From assembly GCA_025937035.1 (NCBI GenBank), contig JAICSG010000321.1, positions 1 to 5,431 on the forward strand: DNA of 5,431 nt, given 5' to 3'. Below the pieces are notes generated by a model that saw only the letters and a list, made by a program, of their open reading frames with translations, was not told the origin of the DNA and made no database searches. Positions within the stretch are counted from its first letter, which is position 1; every line of letters starts with the position of its first letter. Below, in pieces: positions 1 through 5,427 of the stretch. The position numbers and the translations under genes are program-made. Source of the stretch: Thermoanaerobaculia bacterium (GTDB lineage: Bacteria > Acidobacteriota > Thermoanaerobaculia > Multivoradales > UBA5704).

Positions 1-1084
1 CCGCCGGCACCTCGAGCTCGATCCCCGAGAGCACCGGCACCCCCTCGCGGTAGGCGAAGCTCAGGTCGCGGAAGCTCACCTCCCCCTGGATCGCGCCGGG
101 ATCGACCAGCGGCTCCTCGTCGCGGATGGCCGGCGTGGTATCCAGGATGTTGCGGATGCGGGCGAGCGAGGCGGTGCCGCGCTGGGTCAGGTTCACCACC
201 CAGCCAATGGCGATCATCGGCCAGATCAGCCGGCCGAGGTAGAGCTGGAAGGTGATGAGCTCGCCGAGCGAGATCCGGTTGCGGATCACCAGCACGCCGC
301 CGTACCAGAGCACCGCCGCGAAGCCGATGCCCACCAGCCCCTGGAGCAGCGGCTGGAACGCCGTCGAGAGGACGGCCAGCCGGCGGTTGCCTTCCAGATA
401 GAGCTCGTTGACCTGGTCGAACTCGGCCTCCTCGCGCTCCTCCCGGGCGTAGGCCCGCACCACCCGCACCCCGGCGAGGTTCTCCTGCACCTTGGTGGTG
501 ACGTCGGAGAACTTCCCCTGCACCCTGGTGAACAGGGCGTGGATCCGGCGGCCGACGATCGTCGTCGAGAGCACCACCAGGGGCATTGGCGCCAGCGCGA
601 TCAGCATCAGGGGGGCGCTGATCCGGACCATGAAGAACAGCGACCCGAGGGCCACGAACACGGTATTGACCATGTACATGATGGCCGGGCCGCAGAGCAT
701 CCGCACCGCCTGGAGGTCGTTGGTGGCCCGGGCCATCAGGTCGCCCGTGGGGTACTGGTGGTAGAACGCGGGAGCCTGAGTCTCCAGGGCGCTGAAGTAC
801 TTGTTGCGGAGGTCGTACTCGATGTCCCGGCTCATCCCCACCAGGATCATTCGCTGGAGGTAGCTGAAGATCCCCGAGACGAGGGAGAAGCCGACGATCA
901 GGCCGGCGTAGCCCAGCAGGCCCAGGCGGGAGCCGCCGTGGCGGATGGCGTCGATGGCGTTGCCGATCAGCTTCGGGCTCGCCAGCCCCAGCAGCGCCGA
1001 GACGAAGACGGTGAGGAGCCCCCAGGCCAGCTTGCGGCGGTGGGGGCGGAGATAAGGCCAGAGGTATTTCAGTCGGCTGAGCAA
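1..1084 (-). CDS. ABC exporter, MsbA/YheI type, N-terminal part (cut by window edge)
   Basis: This is the first 361 or so residues of an ABC half-transporter that would dimerise in the inner membrane and export a lipid, drug or other hydrophobic substrate using ATP. It reads without interruption. Hydrophobic segments lie near residues 19-37, 56-76, 130-155 and 160-185, with more around 235-255 and 285-300. Family landmarks are TGDLMARATND at 113-123 and the coupling region QENLAGVRVVRAYA at 200-213. The nucleotide-binding domain begins near 334 with GEVSFRDLSFAY, whose Tyr345 is the expected A-loop residue. Walker A, signature and Walker B lie beyond the edge. The start is TTG: the frame opens after a TAG at 1139-1141, has no ATG or GTG before it, and GGGAG sits 8 nt upstream. 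The TM-NBD order in one chain and the sequence style resemble YheI/YknU/LmrA exporters. Substrate cannot be told. It probably shares a transcript with the small exported-protein gene 54 bp upstream. Confidence 0.93.
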   Translation of the reverse strand, partial: MLSRLKYLWPYLRPHRRKLAWGLLTVFVSALLGLASPKLIGNAIDAIRHGGSRLGLLGYAGLIVGFSLVSGIFSYLQRMILVGMSRDIEYDLRNKYFSALETQAPAFYHQYPTGDLMARATNDLQAVRMLCGPAIMYMVNTVFVALGSLFFMVRISAPLMLIALAPMPLVVLSTTIVGRRIHALFTRVQGKFSDVTTKVQENLAGVRVVRAYAREEREEAEFDQVNELYLEGNRRLAVLSTAFQPLLQGLVGIGFAAVLWYGGVLVIRNRISLGELITFQLYLGRLIWPMIAIGWVVNLTQRGTASLARIRNILDTTPAIRDEEPLVDPGAIQGEVSFRDLSFAYREGVPVLSGIELEVPA

Positions 1085-1089
1085 GGTTC

Positions 1090-1127
1090 GGGCTCCCGGG
1101 CCGGAAGGATACCACCCCCGGGAGCCC
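1090..1127 (-). promoter_or_regulatory. Perfect 11-bp GC inverted repeat enclosing the exporter's ribosome binding site
   Basis: The arms GGGCTCCCGGG (1090-1100) and CCCGGGAGCCC (1117-1127) are exact reverse complements separated by 16 nt. On the minus-strand transcript the hairpin begins 11 nt after the stop of the upstream gene and ends 5 nt before the TTG start of the exporter. The only Shine-Dalgarno-like run, GGGAG, lies inside the 3' arm. No T tract follows, so it is a poor classical terminator. Sequestering the ribosome site, partial termination or stabilising the upstream message are all possible. The pairing is seen directly; the role is inferred. Confidence 0.6.
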
Positions 1128-1138
1128 CCGGTCAGGCC

Positions 1139-1486
1139 CTACCAGCGGCGGCCGTGGTACCGCCAGTACCCGCCGTAGTAGTAGGGGTGGTGATAGCGGT
1201 ACACCACTCGGGGCGCCACCCAGACCGCGTGCGGATGGGGCGGGACGACCCAGGTGCCCCCGACCCAGGCGTAGTGCCGGCGGTACGGCTCCCAGCGCCA
1301 GTAGCCCGGCACCCAGACGTAGCGCGGCCCCGGGCTGACGATCACCCGCTCGTGGCGGATCGGCGGCAGCGGAGCATAGACCCGAACGCCCACCCGGGTG
1401 TACGCGGAGGCGGCGGGAGCGAAGGCGAGGACGGAGACCAGGACCGTCAGCAGGACGGCCAGTGAGGTAGCTCTTTTCGCGTTCAT
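1139..1486 (-). CDS. Small exported WXXGXW (YXWXPGYW) repeat protein
   Basis: A 115-residue secreted or periplasmic protein of unknown molecular function. Residues 1-28 form a signal peptide: basic MNAKR, a hydrophobic core at about 8-23, and a likely signal peptidase I site after A26-S27-A28. The mature part is rich in Tyr, Trp, His, Arg and Pro and carries tandem aromatic motifs: YVWVPGYW (56-63), YAWVGGTW (72-79), a degenerate HAVWVAP (86-92) and YYGGYW (103-108). These match the YXWXPGYW/WXXGXW repeat family found in many diderm exported proteins. The mature chain has no Cys and is strongly basic. I chose ATG 1486, which lies 11 nt after AGGAGG. An in-frame ATG at 1495 is only 2 nt from it and would add three residues. 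An extension to 1549 lacks a signal-peptide look and is unlikely. It lies first in a probable pair with the ABC exporter. Confidence 0.88.
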   Translation of the reverse strand: MNAKRATSLAVLLTVLVSVLAFAPAASAYTRVGVRVYAPLPPIRHERVIVSPGPRYVWVPGYWRWEPYRRHYAWVGGTWVVPPHPHAVWVAPRVVYRYHHPYYYGGYWRYHGRRW

Positions 1487-1497
1487 GATGTTCATTT

Positions 1498-1527
1498 CCT
1501 CCTGCCCCCTGGAACCCGTGCGGGGGC
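1498..1527 (-). promoter_or_regulatory. 5' leader hairpin abutting a strong Shine-Dalgarno
   Basis: Arms GCCCCC (1504-1509) and GGGGGC (1522-1527) can form a 6-bp all-GC stem with a 12-nt loop in the minus-strand leader. It ends directly against the AGGAGG ribosome site at 1498-1503 of the WXXGXW gene. The pairing is visible, but a six-base GC stem can arise by chance at this base composition. A regulatory role is a guess. I found no convincing -35/-10 pair in the roughly 80 bp between this and the terminator-like hairpin upstream. Confidence 0.3.
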
Positions 1528-1587
1528 TACTTCCTACGGGGGATATCAAAAGCCGGGCCAGGGCCTTTCCCCAGTGGAGAGCGGGAG

Positions 1588-1614
1588 AAAACGTCCTCTG
1601 GAAAGGACGGTTTT
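1588..1614 (-). terminator. Probable intrinsic terminator of the manC-trmB-SDR unit
   Basis: Five bases after the SDR stop codon the minus strand reads AAAAC, then a CGTCC/GGACG stem (1605-1609 with 1592-1596) around an 8-nt loop, then TTTTC. The flanking A and T tracts can extend the pairing by about three A-T pairs past a single mismatch. A short stem followed by a four-base T tract just behind a stop is the expected form of a modest Rho-independent terminator. The element is nearly symmetrical, but no plus-strand gene lies to its left. Confidence 0.6.
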
Positions 1615-1618
1615 GTTC

Positions 1619-2392
1619 TCATACCTGCGCTTCGAAGGCCGCGATGTCTTCGTAATACCGCCGGGCGATCGGGATCTGCGCGGGATTGGTGAAAATCTCG
1701 GCCTGGGGGTGCTCGATGAGGCGGGCGATGGCCGCCGCGACCTCCTCCGCGGTCTGGGGGGCCGCCGCGCTCGCCGGCGGCCGGTAGGCTGAGCCGGAGG
1801 CGGAGGACGACCCCAGGGCATTGCGGGCGAACTCGGTGGTGACCACGCCGGGCATCACCAGCGAGACCTGGATGCCGGGGTGCTCCGCCTTCAGGTCCAC
1901 CCGGAGATTGGCCGTGAGGGCGTTGAGCGCCGCCTTGGCCGCGTTGTAGGCCGAGCGGATGGGGACCAGCGGCACGCGGCCCAGGAAGGAGGAGACGTTG
2001 ATCAGGTGGCCGCTCCCCCGCTGCTGGAAGTGGGGTACCACCGCCTGCATGCCGTAGAGGGCCGATTTGACGTTGACCGTCATCATCTCGTCGAAGTCGG
2101 CGTCGGTGAGCTCCATCACCCGCTTGCTGATCCCCCGGCCGGCGTTGTTGATCCAGACGTCGATCCGCCCGTGGGCCTCCAGGGCCCGGTCGCGCAGCCG
2201 CTCGACCTCCTCGCGTCGGGTGACGTCGGTGGGGACGGCGATCGCGCCCTCTCCGGACTCCCGCGCCACCTCTTCGAGCTCCTGCTGACGCCGGGCGGCG
2301 AGCACCAACTGGTGGCCGGCCTTCCCGAGCTCCCGGGCGAGCGCCGCGCCGATGCCGCCGCTCGCTCCCGTGATCACGATGACTTTCCGCAT
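1619..2392 (-). CDS. Short-chain dehydrogenase/reductase (classical SDR), substrate unknown
   Basis: A 257-residue soluble NAD(P)-dependent oxidoreductase with a Rossmann fold. The cofactor motif TGASGGIG is at 8-15. An Arg pair at 34-35 after the second strand hints at NADP preference. D56-V57 and NNAG (82-85) follow, then N107, the active-site region NVSS (132-135), and Y149-x3-K153. From Ser135 to Tyr149 is 14 residues, one more than the usual 13 of classical SDRs. The C-terminal part has MPGVVTTEF and a Ser/Ala/Pro-rich insert near 205-220. The start at ATG 2392 is set by GGGAGG 5 nt upstream; an in-frame ATG at 2419 would overlap the trmB end and has no better site. It follows trmB by 16 bp and ends just before a terminator-like hairpin, so it is probably the last gene of the manC-trmB unit. 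The sequence does not reveal a substrate. Confidence 0.92.
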   Translation of the reverse strand: MRKVIVITGASGGIGAALARELGKAGHQLVLAARRQQELEEVARESGEGAIAVPTDVTRREEVERLRDRALEAHGRIDVWINNAGRGISKRVMELTDADFDEMMTVNVKSALYGMQAVVPHFQQRGSGHLINVSSFLGRVPLVPIRSAYNAAKAALNALTANLRVDLKAEHPGIQVSLVMPGVVTTEFARNALGSSSASGSAYRPPASAAAPQTAEEVAAAIARLIEHPQAEIFTNPAQIPIARRYYEDIAAFEAQV

Positions 2393-2408
2393 GACGACCT
2401 CCCTTCGA

Positions 2409-3095
2409 TCAATCCTCATCGACCCAGGTCGCGGCCAGCACGGCCCTCGCCCCCAGAGGGTGCAGCGGGGCCTCGCGGCCGTCCACCTCCAGAATGCCTT
2501 CGAGGCGGAGGATGGGGCGCCCCTCGATCTCGTACTTGGCCTCGTAGTTGGTGCGCGGCCCCTCGTCCCAGGGGCGGTCGCGGCGCTCGAAGCGGAGGCC
2601 GGGGTAGCCGGCGAGGATCTCTATCACCCGCTCTCCATAATCGAGGAAGTCGGTGGCGAAGGAGAAGCGCCCGCCCCGGCGCAGGAGCCGGAGGACGAGG
2701 TCGACCGTCTGGGGATCAAAGAGGCGCCGCTTGTGGTGGCGGCTCTTCGGCCAGGGGTCGGGGAAGTAGACGTGGAGCGCCGAGGCGAACCCCGCGGGCA
2801 GCACCGCCGAGGCCAGGTAGAGGGCGTCGCCGCGGATCGCCAGCCAGTTGGGAGGGGCTTGGCTGCGGGCGCGTTCCACGAAGATGCCGTGGTACTCCCC
2901 CGCCACCTCGATGCCGAGGAAGCGGCGGTCCCCCTCCTCCCGGCAGCGGCGCAGGAGGTAGCGCCCCTTGCCGAAGCCGATCTCGACCTCCCACTCCCCC
3001 GGGCCCGCCACCAGCTCGCCGAGGGGGAGCGGGGCGGGGACGGCGGCGAGGGTCGAGTCTCCAGCGGCGGTCGAGAAGGTCGAGGGCTGGATCAC
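2409..3095 (-). CDS. trmB: tRNA (guanine-N7-)-methyltransferase TrmB
   Basis: A 228-residue cytosolic SAM-dependent enzyme that makes m7G, normally at position 46 in the variable loop of tRNAs. The SAM-binding motif EIGFGKG is at 38-44, with GIE at 61-63 and GDA at 89-91. The family signature FPDPWPKSRHHKRRL spans 111-125, and the catalytic/tRNA-binding region has ATD at 147-149 and TNYEAKYE at 182-189. All key residues expected of the family are present. About 28 residues follow the usual family end as a tail of unknown use. The start is GTG at 3095, embedded in GTGA so that it overlaps the manC stop by four bases, with GGGGA 6 nt before it. This arrangement suggests translational coupling to manC. 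Pairing with a sugar nucleotidyltransferase is more likely shared transcription than shared function. Confidence 0.95.
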   Translation of the reverse strand: MIQPSTFSTAAGDSTLAAVPAPLPLGELVAGPGEWEVEIGFGKGRYLLRRCREEGDRRFLGIEVAGEYHGIFVERARSQAPPNWLAIRGDALYLASAVLPAGFASALHVYFPDPWPKSRHHKRRLFDPQTVDLVLRLLRRGGRFSFATDFLDYGERVIEILAGYPGLRFERRDRPWDEGPRTNYEAKYEIEGRPILRLEGILEVDGREAPLHPLGARAVLAATWVDED

Positions 3096-4144
3096 AGAAG
3101 GTCCCCGCGTCCGCGGGCGGTCAGCTCGTTGACAATCTTCCGGACCTCCTGGGAGCGCGACTTGGGCATCACCAGTACAGCGTCCCCCGTGCGCACCACC
3201 ACCAGATCCTCGACCCCCAGGACGGCGATGGTCCCCTTATCGGCGAACAGGAGGTTGCCCCGGGCATCGACCGCCAGGGTGTCCCCCCGGCCGGTGTTCC
3301 CCTGCCCGTCCCTGGGGAGGACCTCGTCGAGCGCCTCCCAGGAGCCGAGGTCGCTCCAGCCGCAGTCGAGCGGGACGGTGGCGATGCCGTCGAGCTTCTC
3401 CATGATCGCGTAGTCGATCGAGTCGGAGGGGAGGCGGCGGTAGAGCTCGCGCAGTCGGCCGGGGGAGGCGGCGATCTCCTCCAAGCCCCGCGCCAGCTCC
3501 GGTTGGAGCTGGGCCACGATGTCGAGCAGCGTGGTGCCCCGGAAGAGGAAGATGCCGGCGTTCCAGAGATAGTTGCCCGAGCGCACGAAGCGCTCCGCGT
3601 TCTCCACCGAGGGCTTCTCGACGAAGCGCCGCACCCGCCGGACCCCGTCCTCCCCGTTGTCCCCGGAAGCCGGCTCCAGCTCCAGATAGCCGTAGCCGGT
3701 CTCGGCCCAGCGCGGCACCACCCCGAGGGTCATCACCCGGTCCTCCCGCTCGACCACCCGCGCCGCGCGCTCCAGGGCGTCGCGAAAGGCGGCGGGATCC
3801 CCCATCCGGTGGTCGGCCGGGAGCACGGCCACCACGTCGCGGCGGGCCTCCTCCGGCATCGAGCGCACGGCCCAGGCGATGGCCGGCGCGGTGTTGCGCC
3901 CCTCGGGCTCGCTCAGGATCTGCTCCGGCGGCACCTCCGGCAGGTCCCGGCGGACCGCGTCCGCCAGCGCCTCCGTGGTGCAGATCCAGACCGACTCGGG
4001 ACCGATCCGCGGCGCCAGCCGTTCCAGGGTGTCGCGCAGCAGCGTGCGCTCCCCTTCCAGGGCGAGGAGCTGCTTCGGACGCGACTTGCGCGACAGGGGC
4101 CAGAAGCGCGTGCCGCTCCCTCCGGCCAGGATCAGCGCCCGCAC
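3092..4144 (-). CDS. manC: Mannose-1-phosphate guanylyltransferase (GDP-mannose pyrophosphorylase)
   Basis: This enzyme joins mannose 1-phosphate and GTP to give GDP-mannose, the donor for polysaccharide, O-antigen or glycan mannosylation and the precursor of GDP-fucose and related sugars. It is cytosolic. Seen motifs, numbered from GTG 4144, are GGSGTRFWPLSR at 8-19 with PKQ at 23-25 (nucleotide binding), EPEGRNTAPA at 79-88, LPADH at 108-112 (metal-binding Asp), ETGYGYLE at 148-155, FVEKP at 174-178, WNAGIF at 194-199, SIDYAIMEK at 242-250 and CGWSDLGSW at 261-269. A short left-handed beta-helix-like tail follows. At 350 residues it is the one-domain form, without the phosphomannose isomerase domain of long ManC/AlgA proteins. 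I prefer GTG 4144 because it gives the usual MRALILAGG opening and has AGGGGG 4 nt upstream. ATG 4162 in the same frame adds six residues and has no clear ribosome site. It heads the manC-trmB-SDR unit. Confidence 0.94.
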   Translation of the reverse strand: MRALILAGGSGTRFWPLSRKSRPKQLLALEGERTLLRDTLERLAPRIGPESVWICTTEALADAVRRDLPEVPPEQILSEPEGRNTAPAIAWAVRSMPEEARRDVVAVLPADHRMGDPAAFRDALERAARVVEREDRVMTLGVVPRWAETGYGYLELEPASGDNGEDGVRRVRRFVEKPSVENAERFVRSGNYLWNAGIFLFRGTTLLDIVAQLQPELARGLEEIAASPGRLRELYRRLPSDSIDYAIMEKLDGIATVPLDCGWSDLGSWEALDEVLPRDGQGNTGRGDTLAVDARGNLLFADKGTIAVLGVEDLVVVRTGDAVLVMPKSRSQEVRKIVNELTARGRGDLL

Positions 4145-4191
4145 GCGGCCCCCTTTCTGCATGCATTCGTGGTTCCGTTCATGGCCGCGGG

Positions 4192-4197
4192 AGTATA
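4192..4197 (-). promoter_or_regulatory. Probable -10 box for the manC-trmB-SDR unit
   Basis: The minus strand reads TATACT here, five of six matches to the sigma-70 -10 consensus, in an otherwise very GC-rich stretch. Transcription would start near 4185, giving a leader of about 23 nt to ATG 4162 or 41 nt to GTG 4144. The GTG fits a ribosome site better. No good -35 hexamer is seen 16-18 nt upstream. The box lies within a small symmetrical stretch, CGGG-AGTATA-CCCG (4188-4201), which could serve as an operator, though this is speculative. Confidence 0.45.
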
Positions 4198-4234
4198 CCC
4201 GGCCGTCCTGCCGCCGCGCTCAGGTCCTGTCCCG

Positions 4235-4281
4235 GTCTTTCGTTTTGACAGCACTATGGCGAAGACCACCCGTCTTTCGTT
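4235..4281 (+). repeat. 10-bp direct repeat in the divergent intergenic region
   Basis: GTCTTTCGTT occurs at 4235-4244 and again at 4272-4281, exactly repeated with a 37-bp period, about 3.5 helical turns. The first copy runs directly into TTGACA at 4245-4250. The two copies bracket the likely promoter region of the small exported-protein gene. They may be paired regulator sites or chance. No transcription factor gene is in the window. Confidence 0.4.
4245..4250 (+). promoter_or_regulatory. Perfect TTGACA, possible -35 box for the small exported-protein gene
   Basis: TTGACA is an exact match to the sigma-70 -35 hexamer and lies 71 bp ahead of the ATG at 4322. At 16-18 bp spacing the sequence is ACCCG-like, so no recognisable -10 follows. 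It could belong to an activator-dependent promoter or be a chance match. Downstream, ATGAAA-cct-TTTCAT (4289-4303) can form a weak 6-bp hairpin just before the ribosome site. Confidence 0.3.
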
Positions 4282-4321
4282 GCCGCCCATGAAACCTTTT
4301 CATCTGGAGGAATGAGTAGAG

Positions 4322-4597
4322 ATGCTTAAAAAGAGAATCGTGGTGACCACGATCGCCCTCGGCTTCTGCCTGCCGGCCCTGTCCTCGGCCGCCCCGCTGA
4401 GCTGGGTGCCGCGGACGGATCTCCTCCCGAGTCTTTCGCGACTGTGGGATCTCCTTCCCGGGACGCACCATGGCGCGGCTGCGCACCCGGCGCGCGATCA
4501 GCGGAAGAATGGCCCCGGCATGGACCCGGAAGGGGTGACGGTCACCAGCCCGGCGCCGGGTGGCCAGACGACCGATCCCACGGCCACCGGATCCTAA
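4322..4597 (+). CDS. Small exported protein of unknown function
   Basis: A 91-residue protein that I do not recognise with certainty, and the only plus-strand gene supported here. Residues 1-23 are a clear signal peptide: MLKKR, a hydrophobic stretch at 6-20, and a likely cleavage after S21-S22-A23 or one residue later. There is no lipobox, because C16 is preceded by GF. The mature part starts APLSW, has a short Leu/Trp-rich segment (34-45) and MDPEG at 67-71, then ends in a Thr/Pro/Gly-rich tail that looks disordered. The layout of signal peptide, Trp-containing stretch and xDPxG motif resembles small exported peptides I associate with Acidobacteriota-like genomes; that is recollection, not a match. 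GGAGG is at 4306-4310, 11 nt before this ATG. An ATG at 4312 is too close and opens only a five-codon frame. Codon third positions are G/C-rich as in the neighbours. It converges on fabI. Confidence 0.68.
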   Translation: MLKKRIVVTTIALGFCLPALSSAAPLSWVPRTDLLPSLSRLWDLLPGTHHGAAAHPARDQRKNGPGMDPEGVTVTSPAPGGQTTDPTATGS

Positions 4598-4605
4598 GCC
4601 AGAAG

Positions 4606-4625
4606 GGGGCGGCGGGGTCCGCCCC
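4606..4625. terminator. GC hairpin between convergent genes, possible two-way terminator
   Basis: GGGGCGG (4606-4612) pairs with CCGCCCC (4619-4625) around a 6-nt loop. It lies 8 nt after the stop of the plus-strand small gene and touches the last base of the fabI stop codon. Neither side has a real T tract: TACTCTTC follows on the plus strand and CTTCTGG on the minus strand. Its position in a 27-bp gap between converging genes supports a termination or anti-collision role, but the lack of T runs keeps this uncertain. Confidence 0.45.
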
Positions 4626-5413
4626 TACTCTTCGCCCAGCTCCATCCCCATGATGTGGAAGCCGGAATCGACGTAGACGGTCTCGCCGGTGATGCCGCTG
4701 GCGAGCGGCGAGAGGAGGAAGAGGCCGAGGTTGCCCACCTCCTCGTGCGTCACGTTGCGGCCGAGCGGCGCGATGCCGCCCACCTTGTTGAACATCTTCA
4801 TGAAGCCGGGAATGGAGCGGGCGGCCACGGTGCGCACCGGGCCGGCCGAGACGGCGTTGACCCGCACCCCCTTCTTGCCCAGCTCGTAGGCGAGATAGCG
4901 GACGCTCGCCTCCAGGGCGCTCTTGGCGATGCCCATCACGTTGTACTTGGGGACGACCTTCTCGGCCGCGTAATAGGTGAGGGTGACCAGCGATCCCCCC
5001 TCGTTGAGGAGGGGCTCGGCCTCGCGGGCGACGGCGACCAGGGAGTAGGCGGAGATCTCCAGCGCCGTCCGCCAGTCGTCGCGGGTGGTCTCGATGTAGC
5101 GCCCGTCCATGGCCGCCCGGGGGGCGAAGGCGATGGAATGGACGACGAAGTCGAGGCTCCCCCAGGCCTCCCGGAGGCCCGCGAAGGTGGCCTTGAGCTC
5201 ACCTTCGTTGGTGACGTCGCATTGGGAGAGGCGGGTCCCCGGCCAGTCGCGGGTGAGCTTCTCGAGATCCTCCCTGAGGCGCTCCCCCTGATAGCTGAAC
5301 GCGAGCTCCGCGCCCGCCGCGTGCAGCCGCTCGGCGATCGCCCACCCGAGGCTCCGCGAGTTCGAGACCCCCATCACCACTCCACGCTTACCCTGCAGGT
5401 CGATTTCGATCAT
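4625..5413 (-). CDS. fabI: Enoyl-[acyl-carrier-protein] reductase (NADH), FabI
   Basis: Catalyses the last step of each elongation round in type II fatty acid synthesis, reducing trans-2-enoyl-ACP with NAD(P)H in the cytosol. It is the triclosan/isoniazid-target family. At 262 residues it matches E. coli FabI length. The divergent cofactor loop GVSNSRSLGWAIA is at 15-27, CDV at 65-67 and HSIAFAP at 92-98. The active site is Y147, Y157 and K164 within TYYAAEKVVPKYNVMGIAK, matching Tyr146, Tyr156 and Lys163 of E. coli. SAGPVRT at about 189-195 and the C-terminal TGETVYVDSGFHIMG are typical. This Y-x6-K spacing separates it from FabG and from the ordinary SDR elsewhere in the window. ATG 5413 gives the usual FabI N-terminus (MIEIDLQGKRGVVMG), but there is no Shine-Dalgarno before it. 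It appears to be transcribed alone or from genes off the right edge. Confidence 0.96.
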   Translation of the reverse strand: MIEIDLQGKRGVVMGVSNSRSLGWAIAERLHAAGAELAFSYQGERLREDLEKLTRDWPGTRLSQCDVTNEGELKATFAGLREAWGSLDFVVHSIAFAPRAAMDGRYIETTRDDWRTALEISAYSLVAVAREAEPLLNEGGSLVTLTYYAAEKVVPKYNVMGIAKSALEASVRYLAYELGKKGVRVNAVSAGPVRTVAARSIPGFMKMFNKVGGIAPLGRNVTHEEVGNLGLFLLSPLASGITGETVYVDSGFHIMGMELGEE

Positions 5414-5421
5414 GGGGGCGT

Positions 5422-5427
5422 ATCTTA
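5422..5427 (-). promoter_or_regulatory. Possible -10 box very close to the fabI start
   Basis: The minus strand reads TAAGAT, four of six matches to TATAAT, and then 8 nt to the fabI ATG. Initiation 6-9 nt below the box would fall at or within a few bases of the ATG, giving a leaderless or near-leaderless message. This would agree with the absence of a ribosome site (the bases before the ATG are ACGCCCCC). Any -35 box lies beyond the window edge, so this is a weak call. Confidence 0.3.

Noticed and set aside
539..1465. A 308-codon plus-strand frame opposite the exporter and the WXXGXW gene
   Set aside because: The product is repetitive Ala/Asp/Gly/His/Gln-rich sequence with no domain, and it crosses two real genes and the hairpin between them.
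2392..4162. manC-trmB-SDR as a new biosynthetic or defence cluster
   Set aside because: ManC and TrmB are complete housekeeping enzymes and the SDR is generic. Only spacing links them, which is not enough to claim a new system.
3237..4166. A 309-codon minus-strand frame overlapping manC in another frame
   Set aside because: It is a Gly/Arg/Ala-rich shadow. The manC frame contains all catalytic motifs of its family.
1880..4315. An 811-codon open frame on the plus strand across the SDR, trmB and manC genes
   Set aside because: It is antisense to three genes with complete family motifs. Its product is low-complexity Gly/Arg/Pro-rich sequence, as expected opposite GC-rich codons, and it has no recognisable domain.
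4220..4486. An 88-codon minus-strand frame across the divergent region and the small exported-protein gene
   Set aside because: It lacks a ribosome site and any domain, is rich in Arg/Gly/Gln, and lies antisense to a better-supported coding frame with a signal peptide.
4606..4625. The convergent-junction hairpin as part of a transposon end or attachment site
   Set aside because: No matching repeat, target duplication or recombinase gene is present; a simple terminator-like role explains its position.
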